A DNA stretch of 64,000 bases, taken from positions 62,001 to 126,000 of the forward strand of contig NZ_FOTD01000001.1 in assembly GCF_900114465.1 (NCBI RefSeq), in the 5' to 3' direction. This document shows, in pieces, positions 55,116 to 63,849 of the stretch. The stretch comes from Trichococcus palustris (lineage in GTDB: Bacteria; Bacillota; Bacilli; Lactobacillales; Aerococcaceae). Below the pieces are notes generated by a model. It did no database searches, was not told the origin of the DNA, and saw only the letters and a list, made by a program, of their open reading frames with translations. Position 1 is the first letter of the stretch. Each line of letters opens with the position of its first letter. A program made the position numbers and the translations under genes.

Positions 55116-55451
55116 CTGTTTCACCATCCAAACATATTTTCTTTCAGTATAACGCTTACAAGAGGCGTTCTCAAATCAAAATGGATTCGCCTGAATGCCT
55201 TCATAGCGACTTTTATTAAACCATACAATTTCGGGTGCTACAGTAACGTTTGAATCTATCGGTGTGATACAATTTGGGCATAGAGGAACAACGAAAAGGT
55301 GTTGAAATCGTTCCATCCGGCCAAACTGTGCCAACAAGAAACAACTATGAAATGGTCACAGCAGTATGCGATGCTGTTTGTGCGGCTACCGTTTATACAT
55401 GAAAGCGTTATTTCGCGTGCGGGTTTCTTTCGGAAAAGGAGAGGATTACTT
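55116..55451. other. divergent spacer between pRiA4b-like gene and nadE
   Basis: The spacer of 336 bases contains the minus-strand promoter at 55146-55174. The half nearer nadE (55240-55451) is open in the nadE frame back to 55299, but the strong ribosome site just before GTG 55452 indicates that this is untranslated leader. A TACAAT at 55267-55272 may be the nadE -10 box. Confidence 0.45.
55146..55174 (-). promoter_or_regulatory. promoter of pRiA4b-like gene
   Basis: On the minus strand, TTGAGA (55169-55174) and TATACT (55146-55151) are spaced by 17 bases. Confidence 0.6.
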
Positions 55452-57407
55452 GTGATTTCTTTAAACGAGCTCGGGTTTATCCGAGCAGGAGTAGCTGTTC
55501 CGTTACTTCGAGTTGCGGATCCGGTGTTCAATTGTCGACAAATATTGAATGTTAGCGTTAAATCCGCTTCTCAAAAGGTCAACGTGCTTTTATTCCCTGA
55601 ACTCAGTATCACGGGCTACAGCAGCGGGGACCTGTTCCATCAACGTCTGTTGCTGGAAGCGGCCGAGAAAGAGTTAACGGAATTGCTGCAGGGCACAAAA
55701 TCGCTTGAGATGGTGATTGCGGTAGGGATGCCTGTGCGGGCAGACAATCAGCTTTTCAATTGCGCGGTCGTTTTCTTCAAAGGCAAAATCTTGGGCGTGG
55801 TCCCCAAAACCTTCATCCCTAACTACAATGAATTTTACGAGAAACGCTGGTTTTCTTCATCCGTCCATCGCATTTCCGACAAAATCAGCCTCTGCGGGCA
55901 GGAGGTTCCGTTTTGCGAGAACCTGTTGTTTAAAGACGCCGGTTCAGAGCTGGTGATCGGCGTGGAAATTTGCGAAGATCTATGGGTTCCGATTCCGCCC
56001 AGTTCCAACCATGCGCTCTACGGGGCCAACCTGATCCTCAACCTGTCGGCCAGCAATGAAGTGGTGGGCAAGTCGGCCTACCGTAAAAGTCTGGTGGCGG
56101 TGCAGTCTGCGAAATGTATCGCAGCTTATCTTTATGCCTCATCTGGCCCTAGCGAATCTACGACCGATCTTGTTTTTGGCGGTCATGCGATCATCGCAGA
56201 AAACGGAGCTTTGCTGCAAGAAGACCGAATGAACCTGCAGGAAACCCTGCTCATCCAGGATATCGATATCGAGCGGTTGACGAATGACCGCAGAAAGTTT
56301 AATTCCTTCATGGGCAAAGTGGAAAACCATGACTATCAAACAGTCGTTTTCCAGCTGCACGACTCTTCTGAAGCCCAGGATAGGGAAAATGAAACGACTG
56401 ACTTCCGCCGCAAGGTTGACCCTAAGCCCTTTGTCCCGGTAGAACAACAGACTCGTGAGCAGTCGTGTTCCGACATCTTCACCATTCAAGCAACCGGATT
56501 GGCCCAACGTTTGGATAAGACGGGCATCAAGATGGCGGTGCTGGGGATTTCCGGGGGACTCGATTCCACATTAGCCTTGCTGGTGACCTATTATGCGTAT
56601 AAACAGCTTCAGCGTCCGGTTAAAGATATCATCGGCGTTACCATGCCGGGATTTGGGACGTCCAATCGCACCTACGCTAATGCCGCATCACTGATGCAGG
56701 AGTTGGGGATCACGAGTAAAGACATATCCATTCGGGACGCATGCATCCAACACATGGAGGATATCGGCCATGATCCGAATGAAAAAAATATAACCTACGA
56801 GAACCTCCAAGCCAGGGAAAGGACCCAAATTTTAATGGATATCGCCAACCAGGAGGAAGGGCTGGTGATCGGCACGGGCGATTTGTCGGAGTTGGCATTG
56901 GGGTGGTGCACGTACAACGGCGATCATATGAGCATGTATGGCGTCAACGCCAGCATACCGAAGACCTTGGTTAAATATTTAGTAGCATGGTTTGCTGAAT
57001 CGGCCGAGCCCAATATCAAAAGCGTGTTGGAAGATATCCTCAATACGCCGATCAGCCCAGAATTGCTTCCGCTCGATGAGACCGGGAACATCCAACAGAT
57101 GACGGAAAAGGTTATCGGCTCCTATGATCTGCACGATTTTTTCCTTTACTATGTCTTGCGGTTTGGTTTCAGCCCTGTAAAGATTGTTTTCCTGGCTGAG
57201 CACGCCTTTGAAGACAGTGATAGGCAAACGATCATCAATCAGCTCAGGGTTTTCTACAAACGATTCTTCACCCAACAATTCAAACGCTCCTGCATGCCGG
57301 ATGGCGTGAAGGTGGGTTCGGTCAGCCTTTCCCCGCGCGGCGATTGGCGCATGCCGAGTGATGCCAGCTATGAACTTTGGTTGAATGAATTGGAACGGAT
57401 GGTTTAA
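55452..57407 (+). CDS. nadE: glutamine-dependent NAD synthetase
   Basis: NadE (EC 6.3.5.1) makes NAD from deamido-NAD with ammonia taken from glutamine. The 651-residue protein has an N-terminal nitrilase-type glutaminase with triad Glu50 (FPELSITGY), Lys119 (PKTFIPNY) and Cys174 (VEICEDLWVP). The synthetase domain follows from about residue 340, with P-loop GISGGLDST near residue 365 and GTGDLSELALGW. GTG 55452 behind AAAAGGAGAGG is chosen; an ATG at 55299 would add 51 residues unlike homologues. The glutaminase domain frees the cell from reliance on free ammonia. Confidence 0.92.
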   Translation: MISLNELGFIRAGVAVPLLRVADPVFNCRQILNVSVKSASQKVNVLLFPELSITGYSSGDLFHQRLLLEAAEKELTELLQGTKSLEMVIAVGMPVRADNQLFNCAVVFFKGKILGVVPKTFIPNYNEFYEKRWFSSSVHRISDKISLCGQEVPFCENLLFKDAGSELVIGVEICEDLWVPIPPSSNHALYGANLILNLSASNEVVGKSAYRKSLVAVQSAKCIAAYLYASSGPSESTTDLVFGGHAIIAENGALLQEDRMNLQETLLIQDIDIERLTNDRRKFNSFMGKVENHDYQTVVFQLHDSSEAQDRENETTDFRRKVDPKPFVPVEQQTREQSCSDIFTIQATGLAQRLDKTGIKMAVLGISGGLDSTLALLVTYYAYKQLQRPVKDIIGVTMPGFGTSNRTYANAASLMQELGITSKDISIRDACIQHMEDIGHDPNEKNITYENLQARERTQILMDIANQEEGLVIGTGDLSELALGWCTYNGDHMSMYGVNASIPKTLVKYLVAWFAESAEPNIKSVLEDILNTPISPELLPLDETGNIQQMTEKVIGSYDLHDFFLYYVLRFGFSPVKIVFLAEHAFEDSDRQTIINQLRVFYKRFFTQQFKRSCMPDGVKVGSVSLSPRGDWRMPSDASYELWLNELERMV

Positions 57408-57521
57408 CCTAATAGGGCTATTTTACTATTGTGATTTCTCTTTCTGGCCATCTGTGAGTCTGGCGATACAAAGTAGACGTGAAAGGCTAAAATTCATTCT
57501 TTAAGGAAATCAGGGAATACG

Positions 57522-58400
57522 ATGAAAAAAAATAAGGTCAACGTTCTGCATATCCTCTCATTCATGATTATCATTTTAAGTGTTCTGGTTACTGCCACGG
57601 GGCTGTTCTATACATCAGGGGGAGAGCCTTTTGACGTCATCAACCAGTACGGGGGTAGCGTCAAAATGTACGGGGATGGCATCTATGCCCATGATTCCTT
57701 TTTTAGAGTACCCATCTTCAAAGGGACTGACTTCACCATTCTTTTGGTGGGGGTCCCGATGCTGGCTGCAGCAACGCTGCTGGACTTGAAAAGGAAGACT
57801 GTGAAGCGGCGTATCCTCTTGGCCTCCATGATAGCTCTATTCCTCTATTATGCTGCAAACATTGCGTTTGGCGTGACCTATAATTCCCTCCATTTGGTGT
57901 ATATCGCCCTTTTTTCATCTGCGCTCTTTGCCTTGATCATTGCGATGAGCGGCATGGATTATTCAGATGTCGAAAAGTCCATCACGAATGTACTCCCGTA
58001 TAAAGGGATATATGCTTTTCTGGCAGTGACGGGTATCGCACTTTTCATCGCCTGGCTGCCCGATATCATCAGCGCCTTGCAGGCCAGCCGTCCCTTGGCG
58101 ATGATCGAGGTCTATACGACGGAACCAACCTATGTTTTGGATATGGGCATCATCAGTCCCTTAGCATTCAGCTGTCTGTATCTCCTCCGTAAGAGGGAAG
58201 GGCTGGGCTATATGCTTCTTTCGATTTTGCTGATCATTTGTATGGTCATGGGGGTGATGTTGCCTGTCCAAATGCTGTTCCAAGTTGCGGCAGGAATAGC
58301 GATTCCTCTGCCGGTCCTCATCACAAAAATCGGTATTTTTGTGGTCTTGGCAGTGTTTGCCGCATATTTCGAAATCCGGTTCATGAAGGTATTGCAATGA
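57522..58400 (+). CDS. hypothetical membrane protein with about eight helices
   Basis: I do not recognise this 292-residue protein. It has about eight hydrophobic helices. The first (near LHILSFMIIILSVLVTATGL) is followed by an external loop of about 40 residues with GGSVKMYGDGIYAHDSFF. The others are packed with short loops. There is no catalytic motif. CAGGGA about ten bases ahead of ATG 57522 is a modest ribosome site. It stands between nadE and the convergent glpF, and both sides are closed by terminators, so it is probably a single-gene unit. Confidence 0.6.
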   Translation: MKKNKVNVLHILSFMIIILSVLVTATGLFYTSGGEPFDVINQYGGSVKMYGDGIYAHDSFFRVPIFKGTDFTILLVGVPMLAAATLLDLKRKTVKRRILLASMIALFLYYAANIAFGVTYNSLHLVYIALFSSALFALIIAMSGMDYSDVEKSITNVLPYKGIYAFLAVTGIALFIAWLPDIISALQASRPLAMIEVYTTEPTYVLDMGIISPLAFSCLYLLRKREGLGYMLLSILLIICMVMGVMLPVQMLFQVAAGIAIPLPVLITKIGIFVVLAVFAAYFEIRFMKVLQ

Positions 58401-58434
58401 CGTTTAGACTGTCAGAGCTGAAAACCTCGAATTT

Positions 58435-58472
58435 AGGCCAAGATCCCGTAACAGGAATCTTGGCCTTTTTTA
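58435..58472 (+). terminator. terminator after hypothetical membrane gene
   Basis: A 10-bp core stem (58435-58444 with 58457-58466), extended by two more pairs across a bulge, is followed by six T residues. Confidence 0.8.
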
Positions 58473-58540
58473 ATTGCTGTAGACTTTTCCCCGTTATACG
58501 CTTTCCGTAATCCTCGGCTAGGCTCGTATTTCTCATTTCT

Positions 58541-58582
58541 GCAAAAAAACTCCAAAAGTAATGTGTGCATTACTTTTGGAGT
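58541..58582 (-). terminator. terminator after glpF
   Basis: A perfect 15-bp stem (58549-58563 with 58568-58582) with a TGTG loop is followed on the minus strand by seven T residues. Confidence 0.85.
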
Positions 58583-58619
58583 AGAAAGACCATTCCCTTT
58601 TAAGAAGCCCTTTTTCGAA

Positions 58620-59357
58620 TTAGCCAATCATGAATAGGGATTTGTATAGAAACACGGAGACGATGGCGCCCAAAATAGGTGCAACGACAGGGACCCACGC
58701 GTAGTCCCAGTGAGAACTACCTTTATATTTCAATGGCAAAATTGCGTGCATGATACGAGGTCCAAAATCACGAGCGGGATTTAAGGCTGGGCCTGTTGGA
58801 CCACCAACAGAAGCAACCAGAACAAGTACCACAAACCCGATGGCTAAGTGTGCCGTTCCTTGGTTATTGGCGAAGAACGGTGCTTTTGTGATGCCCAATG
58901 CACTGAAAAAGAGGATGAAGGATCCCACGAATTCAGTCAAAAAACCGTTTAGTTGGCTGTCTGCAGCGTCAGTCGTTGAAAAAGTACCGAATACAGGATC
59001 CACATTTTCGGTTTGGTCATAAAATGGTTTATAAATGGCATATACAACCAATTGACCGAACATAGCGCCCAATAGTTGCGCAATGATATACGGACCGACT
59101 TCCGCCCAAGGGAATAGACCATTTATGGCTAACCCGATTGAGAAAGCAGGGTTGATGTGGTTGCCGGAAATACTGCCGAAAATCATAGCCGGCAACATCA
59201 CGCCCATCCCGTAGCCGACAGCGATGGTTAACCAACCACTGGCATGTCCTTTTGTCCCTTTTAATTCGACGTTTGCAACGGAACCGTTACCTAAAATAAT
59301 TAAAATGGCTGTGGCGATAAATTCAGCGATAAGCCTGGTGGTCAAAGTATAAGTCAT
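58620..59357 (-). CDS. glpF: glycerol facilitator / aquaglyceroporin
   Basis: This 245-residue MIP-family channel lets glycerol and perhaps water or other small solutes cross the membrane. It has six helices and two half-helices with the paired pore motifs: HINPAFSIG near residue 67 and LNPARDFG near residue 195. The aspartate after the second motif is typical of glycerol-type channels. TAGGAGGAG before the ATG at 59357 is a strong ribosome site. No glpK or glpD gene is near it in this window, so the glycerol role rests on the motifs. Confidence 0.9.
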   Translation of the reverse strand: MTYTLTTRLIAEFIATAILIILGNGSVANVELKGTKGHASGWLTIAVGYGMGVMLPAMIFGSISGNHINPAFSIGLAINGLFPWAEVGPYIIAQLLGAMFGQLVVYAIYKPFYDQTENVDPVFGTFSTTDAADSQLNGFLTEFVGSFILFFSALGITKAPFFANNQGTAHLAIGFVVLVLVASVGGPTGPALNPARDFGPRIMHAILPLKYKGSSHWDYAWVPVVAPILGAIVSVFLYKSLFMIG

Positions 59358-59695
59358 AAAACTCCTCCTATAAAATATTGCTTTTTTTACAACGTTGCTA
59401 TTATCGCATAAAACATTTTGAAAATCTTCTTGAGAGGCTCAACTTTTATATTTTTTTATCAGAATACGAAGGATAAGTTCGTAAAATTAGTGTCTGGGGC
59501 TAAATGAAACTATAATTAAGATAACGAGAGCGAATAGTTGATGATACAGAAAGTGGGCAGGTTATTTAAAAATACTCGGGGCCTTATTAGCTGAGGATGG
59601 AACAGAAATTTCCGGCAAACGTTTTAAACGGATGATTGCCTGTCATGCAGACACTTGGAATGGGAACAATGAAATATGAAGAGAAGGTGGCTATC
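59358..59695 (+). other. divergent spacer between glpF and CNNM-like gene
   Basis: This 338-base stretch holds no called gene. A TATAAT at 59511-59516 is a possible -10 box for the + strand gene with a poor -35, giving a leader of about 170 bases. I looked for an M-box or a manganese riboswitch, because the next gene is a CNNM-type protein, and saw neither. Confidence 0.45.
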
Positions 59696-61024
59696 ATGGA
59701 TGTTTTTTTGAGTTTGGGAAAAGTTTTTCTGGCAATTCTTTTAGTCCTGTTGAATGGTTATTTTGTTGCGGCTGAATTTTCATTGGTTAAGGTGCGGCAC
59801 ACGCGGCTATCCGAGTTGGCTGAAGGCGGTTCACGCCAGGCGAAAGTTGCTCTAGAGGTTACGTCACAACTGGATGCCTATCTTTCTGCCTGCCAGTTGG
59901 GCATTACGCTAGCCTCTTTAGGACTTGGGTGGCTAGGGGAACCTGCGATAGCAGTATTGCTGGAACCCGTATTTGAATGGATTCCCAACTTTCCCCCTGC
60001 TATTGGAAAGACAATCTCTTTTGTATTGGCGTTCACTATCATAACGGTTCTTCATATTGTATTGGGTGAACTTATCCCTAAATCACTGGCCATCCAAAAA
60101 GCGGAAAAAATAGCTATGTCACTTTCCGGATCGCTGAAGTTGTTCTACAAAATCTTTTATCCGGTTGTCAGGCTTCTAAACGGCATTTCCAATAAGACTT
60201 TGCGTTCTTGGGGCATTGAACAGGCCAGTGAGTCTGATGTTGCCCACTCACCGGAGGAAATCAGGTTACTTGTGGAATCGAGCCGGCGCCATGGCATCAT
60301 TGACAGGATGGAAGGCAATCTCCTGGATAATGTTTTTGATTTTACCGATAGGATAGCAAAGGATGTCATGGTTCCAAGACAGGATATGATTTGTCTGTAC
60401 ACGGATGATAGTATTGATGAAGCACGTAAAGTAGCCAAAAAATATGGTCATATCAGATATCCGCTCTGCAAGGATGATAAAGACAACGTCATCGGCATGA
60501 TTCATTTGCGGGATCTCATAGCCAGTGAGGGCGATTCGGCCATCACGGCATTATCACAGATCAAAAGGAATATTTTGTTTATACCGGAAAACATGCCGAT
60601 AGCTCAATTGTTGAAAACAATGCGTGGCCAAAGGGTCCATATAACGGTTGTGGTCGATGAATTTGGCGGGACAGCAGGGATTGTTTCTACCGAGGATATA
60701 TTGGAAGAACTGGTCGGAGAAATTTACGATGAATTTGAACAGGAACAGCCCATAGTGGTCAAAACCGGCCAAGATGAGTATGAATTTCTTGGACGGGTAT
60801 TGCTGGATGACGTTTCGGAAGTGCTCGACATAGATTTTGAAGAAGATGTCTCCACTGTGGGCGGCTATATTTTCAATCGCTTGGGGCGTACCCCTGTAAA
60901 GGGTGACAGCATAAGCTACAAAGACTATGTTTTTGAGGTCGTCGAAATAGAAGGGCACAGAATAATGAAAGTAAAGGCAAAGAAAAATAGAACCGATGAC
61001 GAGGCTACTGATAAGGTGGAATAA
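59696..61024 (+). CDS. CNNM/CorC-family membrane protein with CBS domains
   Basis: This 442-residue protein belongs to the hemolysin-C/YhdP/CNNM family, often linked to magnesium or other divalent cation export. The N-terminal DUF21 membrane domain has about four helices (MDVFLSLGKVFLAILLVLL, the NGYFVAAEFSLVK motif, and LASLGLGWLGEP). Two CBS domains (about residues 205-330) and a C-terminal CorC/HlyC domain follow, with EFGGTAGIVSTEDILEELVGEIYDE. ATG 59696 with GAAGGTGG six bases ahead is preferred over ATG 59636. It ends at a strong hairpin. Haemolytic activity should not be assumed. Confidence 0.88.
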   Translation: MDVFLSLGKVFLAILLVLLNGYFVAAEFSLVKVRHTRLSELAEGGSRQAKVALEVTSQLDAYLSACQLGITLASLGLGWLGEPAIAVLLEPVFEWIPNFPPAIGKTISFVLAFTIITVLHIVLGELIPKSLAIQKAEKIAMSLSGSLKLFYKIFYPVVRLLNGISNKTLRSWGIEQASESDVAHSPEEIRLLVESSRRHGIIDRMEGNLLDNVFDFTDRIAKDVMVPRQDMICLYTDDSIDEARKVAKKYGHIRYPLCKDDKDNVIGMIHLRDLIASEGDSAITALSQIKRNILFIPENMPIAQLLKTMRGQRVHITVVVDEFGGTAGIVSTEDILEELVGEIYDEFEQEQPIVVKTGQDEYEFLGRVLLDDVSEVLDIDFEEDVSTVGGYIFNRLGRTPVKGDSISYKDYVFEVVEIEGHRIMKVKAKKNRTDDEATDKVE

Positions 61025-61053
61025 GCAGCCGGTTTGGAATGTTTTGAATAACC

Positions 61054-61104
61054 ACAAAGAGACAGCAACGCGAGGGCATGCACCTCAAGTTGCTGTCTCT
61101 TTGT
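61054..61104 (+). terminator. terminator after CNNM-like gene
   Basis: A perfect 16-bp stem (61054-61069 with 61089-61104) encloses a partly paired loop. The 3' arm ends in TTTGT. Confidence 0.75.
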
Positions 61105-61242
61105 CTGTAACAATGAATTTTATTCGAGAAGAACACGTTACTAATTATAGACTCCTTCAACCATTTCCAGAGCCATTCCATGAGATTGAGTTCTGACTTT
61201 AGGGCGCAGGAAGACGAGTTTCAATCATTTTTTGTTCCTGGA

Positions 61243-62184
61243 CTATTTATCCTCCGAGTGGCGCTCGCCGACCTGGAAGTCATCGGCGTGTTCGAACATG
61301 TAGCTAACGATGATTGGATCGTCACCACTCAATTTTTTGAAATCATCGGTGAAGTTGTCCATTTTGCCCAGGCGGATGGCCTCGCCGAATGTGACCATGC
61401 CTTCTGAAGAGAAGGGAGCTTCGGAGTCTTTTTTGAATGTGCCTTCTGTGGTTCTTGGAACACCCATGCCATCGAAGATGGCATAGTTTTCTTCGTCGGA
61501 GATGGCTTGGTAAGTGACGTTGTTCCCGGTCGCTTCATTGCCGTAATTCACGAAATCCGTGATGGTCATCAATTCTGCGCCGTTGATGTTCAATACAGCG
61601 TTATGATAGTCGGTCGATACCAGTGCATGTGCAACAGCTTTCGCGCAATCCTTGCGGGAAATATAGGCCATCTTGCCATCCGCCTGATTATTTTGCATAA
61701 CGCCGCCCATTTTCACGAAGGTGAAGTAGTTCGTGATCATGGCTTCGGCATATTGGGAGTTGCGCAGGAAGATATGATCCATGCCGACTTCCTTGATGTA
61801 GTTTTCGGTATAGATATGATCGATTTTTTCGACGCTTGGATTGGATTCGTCCGCTGCGTTTACTAGTGACGTGTAGATGATTTGCTGCACGCCGGCTTCT
61901 TTAGCGGCATCCACCACATTTCTATGTGCATTTTGGCGCTTTTCGCCTACGAAAGGCATCGAAATCAATGCGACTTTATCAGCGTTGGCAAAAGCTTCCA
62001 CCAAGCCGTCTTTATGATTGAAGTTTGTGACATGCGTTTCAATGCCGAGGTTTGCATATTTCTGTAAGGCCGCTTCGCTGTACGCGCAGAAAATCAATTT
62101 GTCTTTATCTACCAAATTCAAAAGATATTCCGCTGCCTGATGTCCAAGGTTTCCGTCCACGCCAGTCAATAATAATTTACCCAT
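61243..62184 (-). CDS. NmrA-like NAD(P)-binding oxidoreductase
   Basis: This 313-residue protein is an atypical short-chain dehydrogenase of the NmrA/QorB type. The N terminus KLLLTGVDGNLGHQAA is the dinucleotide-binding glycine motif. Later segments YTSLVNAADES, YTENYIKEVGMDHIFLRNSQYAE and RKDCAKAVAHAL fit quinone-reductase-like members. The ATG at 62184 follows AGGGGACG on the minus strand; a longer frame to 62244 is unlikely. It lies 84 bases downstream of a LysR gene on the same strand, so that protein may control it. The substrate is unknown. Confidence 0.83.
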   Translation of the reverse strand: MGKLLLTGVDGNLGHQAAEYLLNLVDKDKLIFCAYSEAALQKYANLGIETHVTNFNHKDGLVEAFANADKVALISMPFVGEKRQNAHRNVVDAAKEAGVQQIIYTSLVNAADESNPSVEKIDHIYTENYIKEVGMDHIFLRNSQYAEAMITNYFTFVKMGGVMQNNQADGKMAYISRKDCAKAVAHALVSTDYHNAVLNINGAELMTITDFVNYGNEATGNNVTYQAISDEENYAIFDGMGVPRTTEGTFKKDSEAPFSSEGMVTFGEAIRLGKMDNFTDDFKKLSGDDPIIVSYMFEHADDFQVGERHSEDK

Positions 62185-62268
62185 ATTCGTATCGTCCCCT
62201 ATCTGTTTTTTAACTATCTCTATCATATGTGAAATAGGGAGCAAACTCCAACGCGAAAATCGAATGGG

Positions 62269-63168
62269 CTATTCGGAAATCGAATGTTTCTCTTTGATCG
62301 AGTGGATGAGTGAACGGATGGCCGTATTGGCATTCGTCGACAGATAACCCAGCTCGATTTGGAAAGTATGGAAGGATCCTTCAATCGGAATCATGCGGAT
62401 CTCGCTGGCCGGATAAGTCAGATTATAATTATCGGGGAAGAACCCGATCAGTTTTTCAGTCCTGATGGCGAACAGCTCCGTCTCGACATCATCCACGGTC
62501 TTGGCGATATGCGGTTGATAGCCGTCTTTTTGGGCATGCTGCTGCATTAAGTTGTACGATGCTCCAATGACAGAGGGATCCAGCATAACAAGCGGGTATT
62601 GGTACAGTTCCGCAAGAGTTACCGCCTCTTTATCGAAGAGAGGGTGCCCAGCACCTACAACCGCCTGATATTTCCCGGCATATAACGGGATTGTCGTGAT
62701 TTCCTTCTTATCTTGAAATTCGGAGTCGAAGGCAATCGCCACATCATAGATGCCTTTCGTAAGATATTCGGAAATATTCTTCAAGAGGACTTTCGTCAGA
62801 TTCAGCTCAAGGTGCGGATTCTTTTCCTTAAAGGAAGGGGTGACGTTCAGGAGCGTCTGGATATCGGTCATCGCAGAATATTCGATCGTCACCGTTTCCT
62901 GTCGATGCGCTTGGAAATTGCGCATCTTTTTTTGCATGCTTTGGTATTGTTTCCACAGGATCAGTGCTTCATCGTAGAAAAGCAGGCCGGCCTCCGTCGG
63001 CTCAATCGGTGTCTTCTTGCGGTTGATCAATTGAATCTGGAAGGTATCTTCCAGCGAAGCGATGGTCTGGCTGATGGTCGTCTGCGACACGTAGTTCATC
63101 TTAGCCGTCTCCGTAAAACTGCGGCAGTCTACCAGGTCAAGGTAGTATTTGATTTTTTCGATGTTCAT
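62269..63168 (-). CDS. LysR-family transcriptional regulator
   Basis: This 299-residue regulator has an N-terminal winged helix (NIEKIKYYLDLVDCRSF, then TAKMNYVSQTTISQTIASLE) and a C-terminal type-2 periplasmic-binding-like sensor domain (from about residue 90). The ATG at 63168 follows TTGGAGG on the minus strand and gives the usual LysR start; 63183 is an alternative. It precedes the NmrA-like oxidoreductase on the same strand. LysR regulators usually act on a divergent gene, but here the divergent side faces a terminator, so control of the downstream oxidoreductase is the simplest guess. Confidence 0.87.
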   Translation of the reverse strand: MNIEKIKYYLDLVDCRSFTETAKMNYVSQTTISQTIASLEDTFQIQLINRKKTPIEPTEAGLLFYDEALILWKQYQSMQKKMRNFQAHRQETVTIEYSAMTDIQTLLNVTPSFKEKNPHLELNLTKVLLKNISEYLTKGIYDVAIAFDSEFQDKKEITTIPLYAGKYQAVVGAGHPLFDKEAVTLAELYQYPLVMLDPSVIGASYNLMQQHAQKDGYQPHIAKTVDDVETELFAIRTEKLIGFFPDNYNLTYPASEIRMIPIEGSFHTFQIELGYLSTNANTAIRSLIHSIKEKHSISE

Positions 63169-63256
63169 GAGGCTTGCCTCCAATGTGCGTTCTTAATGAA
63201 TTAAAAGTACCATACTGCGGGAGAGAATGTGTGAGTAAATATATATGATTAATTGT

Positions 63257-63289
63257 AAAAAGCCCGCATCGTATTATCGTTGCAGGCTT
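63257..63289 (-). terminator. terminator after GNAT gene
   Basis: On the minus strand, 63278-63289 pairs with 63260-63271 (one wobble, one mismatch) and is followed by a short T run. Confidence 0.7.
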
Positions 63290-63336
63290 AATAATGGGAA
63301 TAACACACCACAGAAATGACTTTCTTTCGCTTGTAT

Positions 63337-63774
63337 CTATTTTTGTAATTTCATTTCGACATGGGGCGTCCCTTCGAATTCAAAAATATCCCCAACTTGG
63401 ACGAAACCGTGTTTTCTGTAAAAATCGATGACTTGTTGCTGAGATTCGATCATAACTTCGGCATTGGGCCATTCTTCTTTGCAGACTTTGATGATTTCTT
63501 CGACTAAACGGTCGCCGAGCCCTGTGCCTCGTGACTCTTTAGAAACGACGACTCTGCCAAACGTTACATGATTGCCAGTTTTGAAAACCCTGGCATATGC
63601 TTCAACTAATCCGGTGCTCTCATCTTGAAAGAAAATATGGAAAGCGATCTTGTCGTTTGTATCTAACTCGTGATAGATTCTCTGTTGTTCAACAACGAAA
63701 GTATCTATTCGTAATTTCAAAATTTCATAAAATTCATTGCTGTACAGATCACTTAATTTCTTTATTTGCCACAT
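63337..63774 (-). CDS. ElaA-like GNAT acetyltransferase
   Basis: This 145-residue protein is a GCN5-related N-acetyltransferase close to the ElaA/YjcF branch. The start LYSNEFYEILKLRIDTFVVEQQ, the acetyl-CoA motif VSKESRGTGLGDRLVEE (near residue 80) and the FYRKHGFVQVGD motif near the C terminus are visible. The acceptor substrate is unknown. AGAGGTG before the ATG at 63774 is a good ribosome site. It diverges from a MarR gene, and both starts flank a near-perfect palindrome, so the MarR protein probably regulates it. Confidence 0.85.
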   Translation of the reverse strand: MWQIKKLSDLYSNEFYEILKLRIDTFVVEQQRIYHELDTNDKIAFHIFFQDESTGLVEAYARVFKTGNHVTFGRVVVSKESRGTGLGDRLVEEIIKVCKEEWPNAEVMIESQQQVIDFYRKHGFVQVGDIFEFEGTPHVEMKLQK

Positions 63775-63802
63775 TTATTTACACCTCTTAATTATTATTG
63801 GT

Positions 63803-63836
63803 GTATACTATGGTTGTAAATACAACTATAGTATAC
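63803..63836. promoter_or_regulatory. near-perfect palindromic operator between GNAT and marR
   Basis: Two 16-base arms (63803-63818 and 63821-63836) are complementary at 15 of 16 positions around an AA centre. The site lies between divergent start codons, which fits a MarR-dimer operator for both genes. Confidence 0.65.
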
Positions 63837-63849
63837 AGGAGAAAGTCAT

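Noticed and set aside
55299-55451. N-terminal extension of NadE
   Set aside because: A strong ribosome site precedes GTG 55452, and the extra 51 residues do not match the enzyme family.
59460-59695. magnesium or manganese riboswitch ahead of the CNNM-like gene
   Set aside because: No M-box or yybP-ykoY core sequence could be found.
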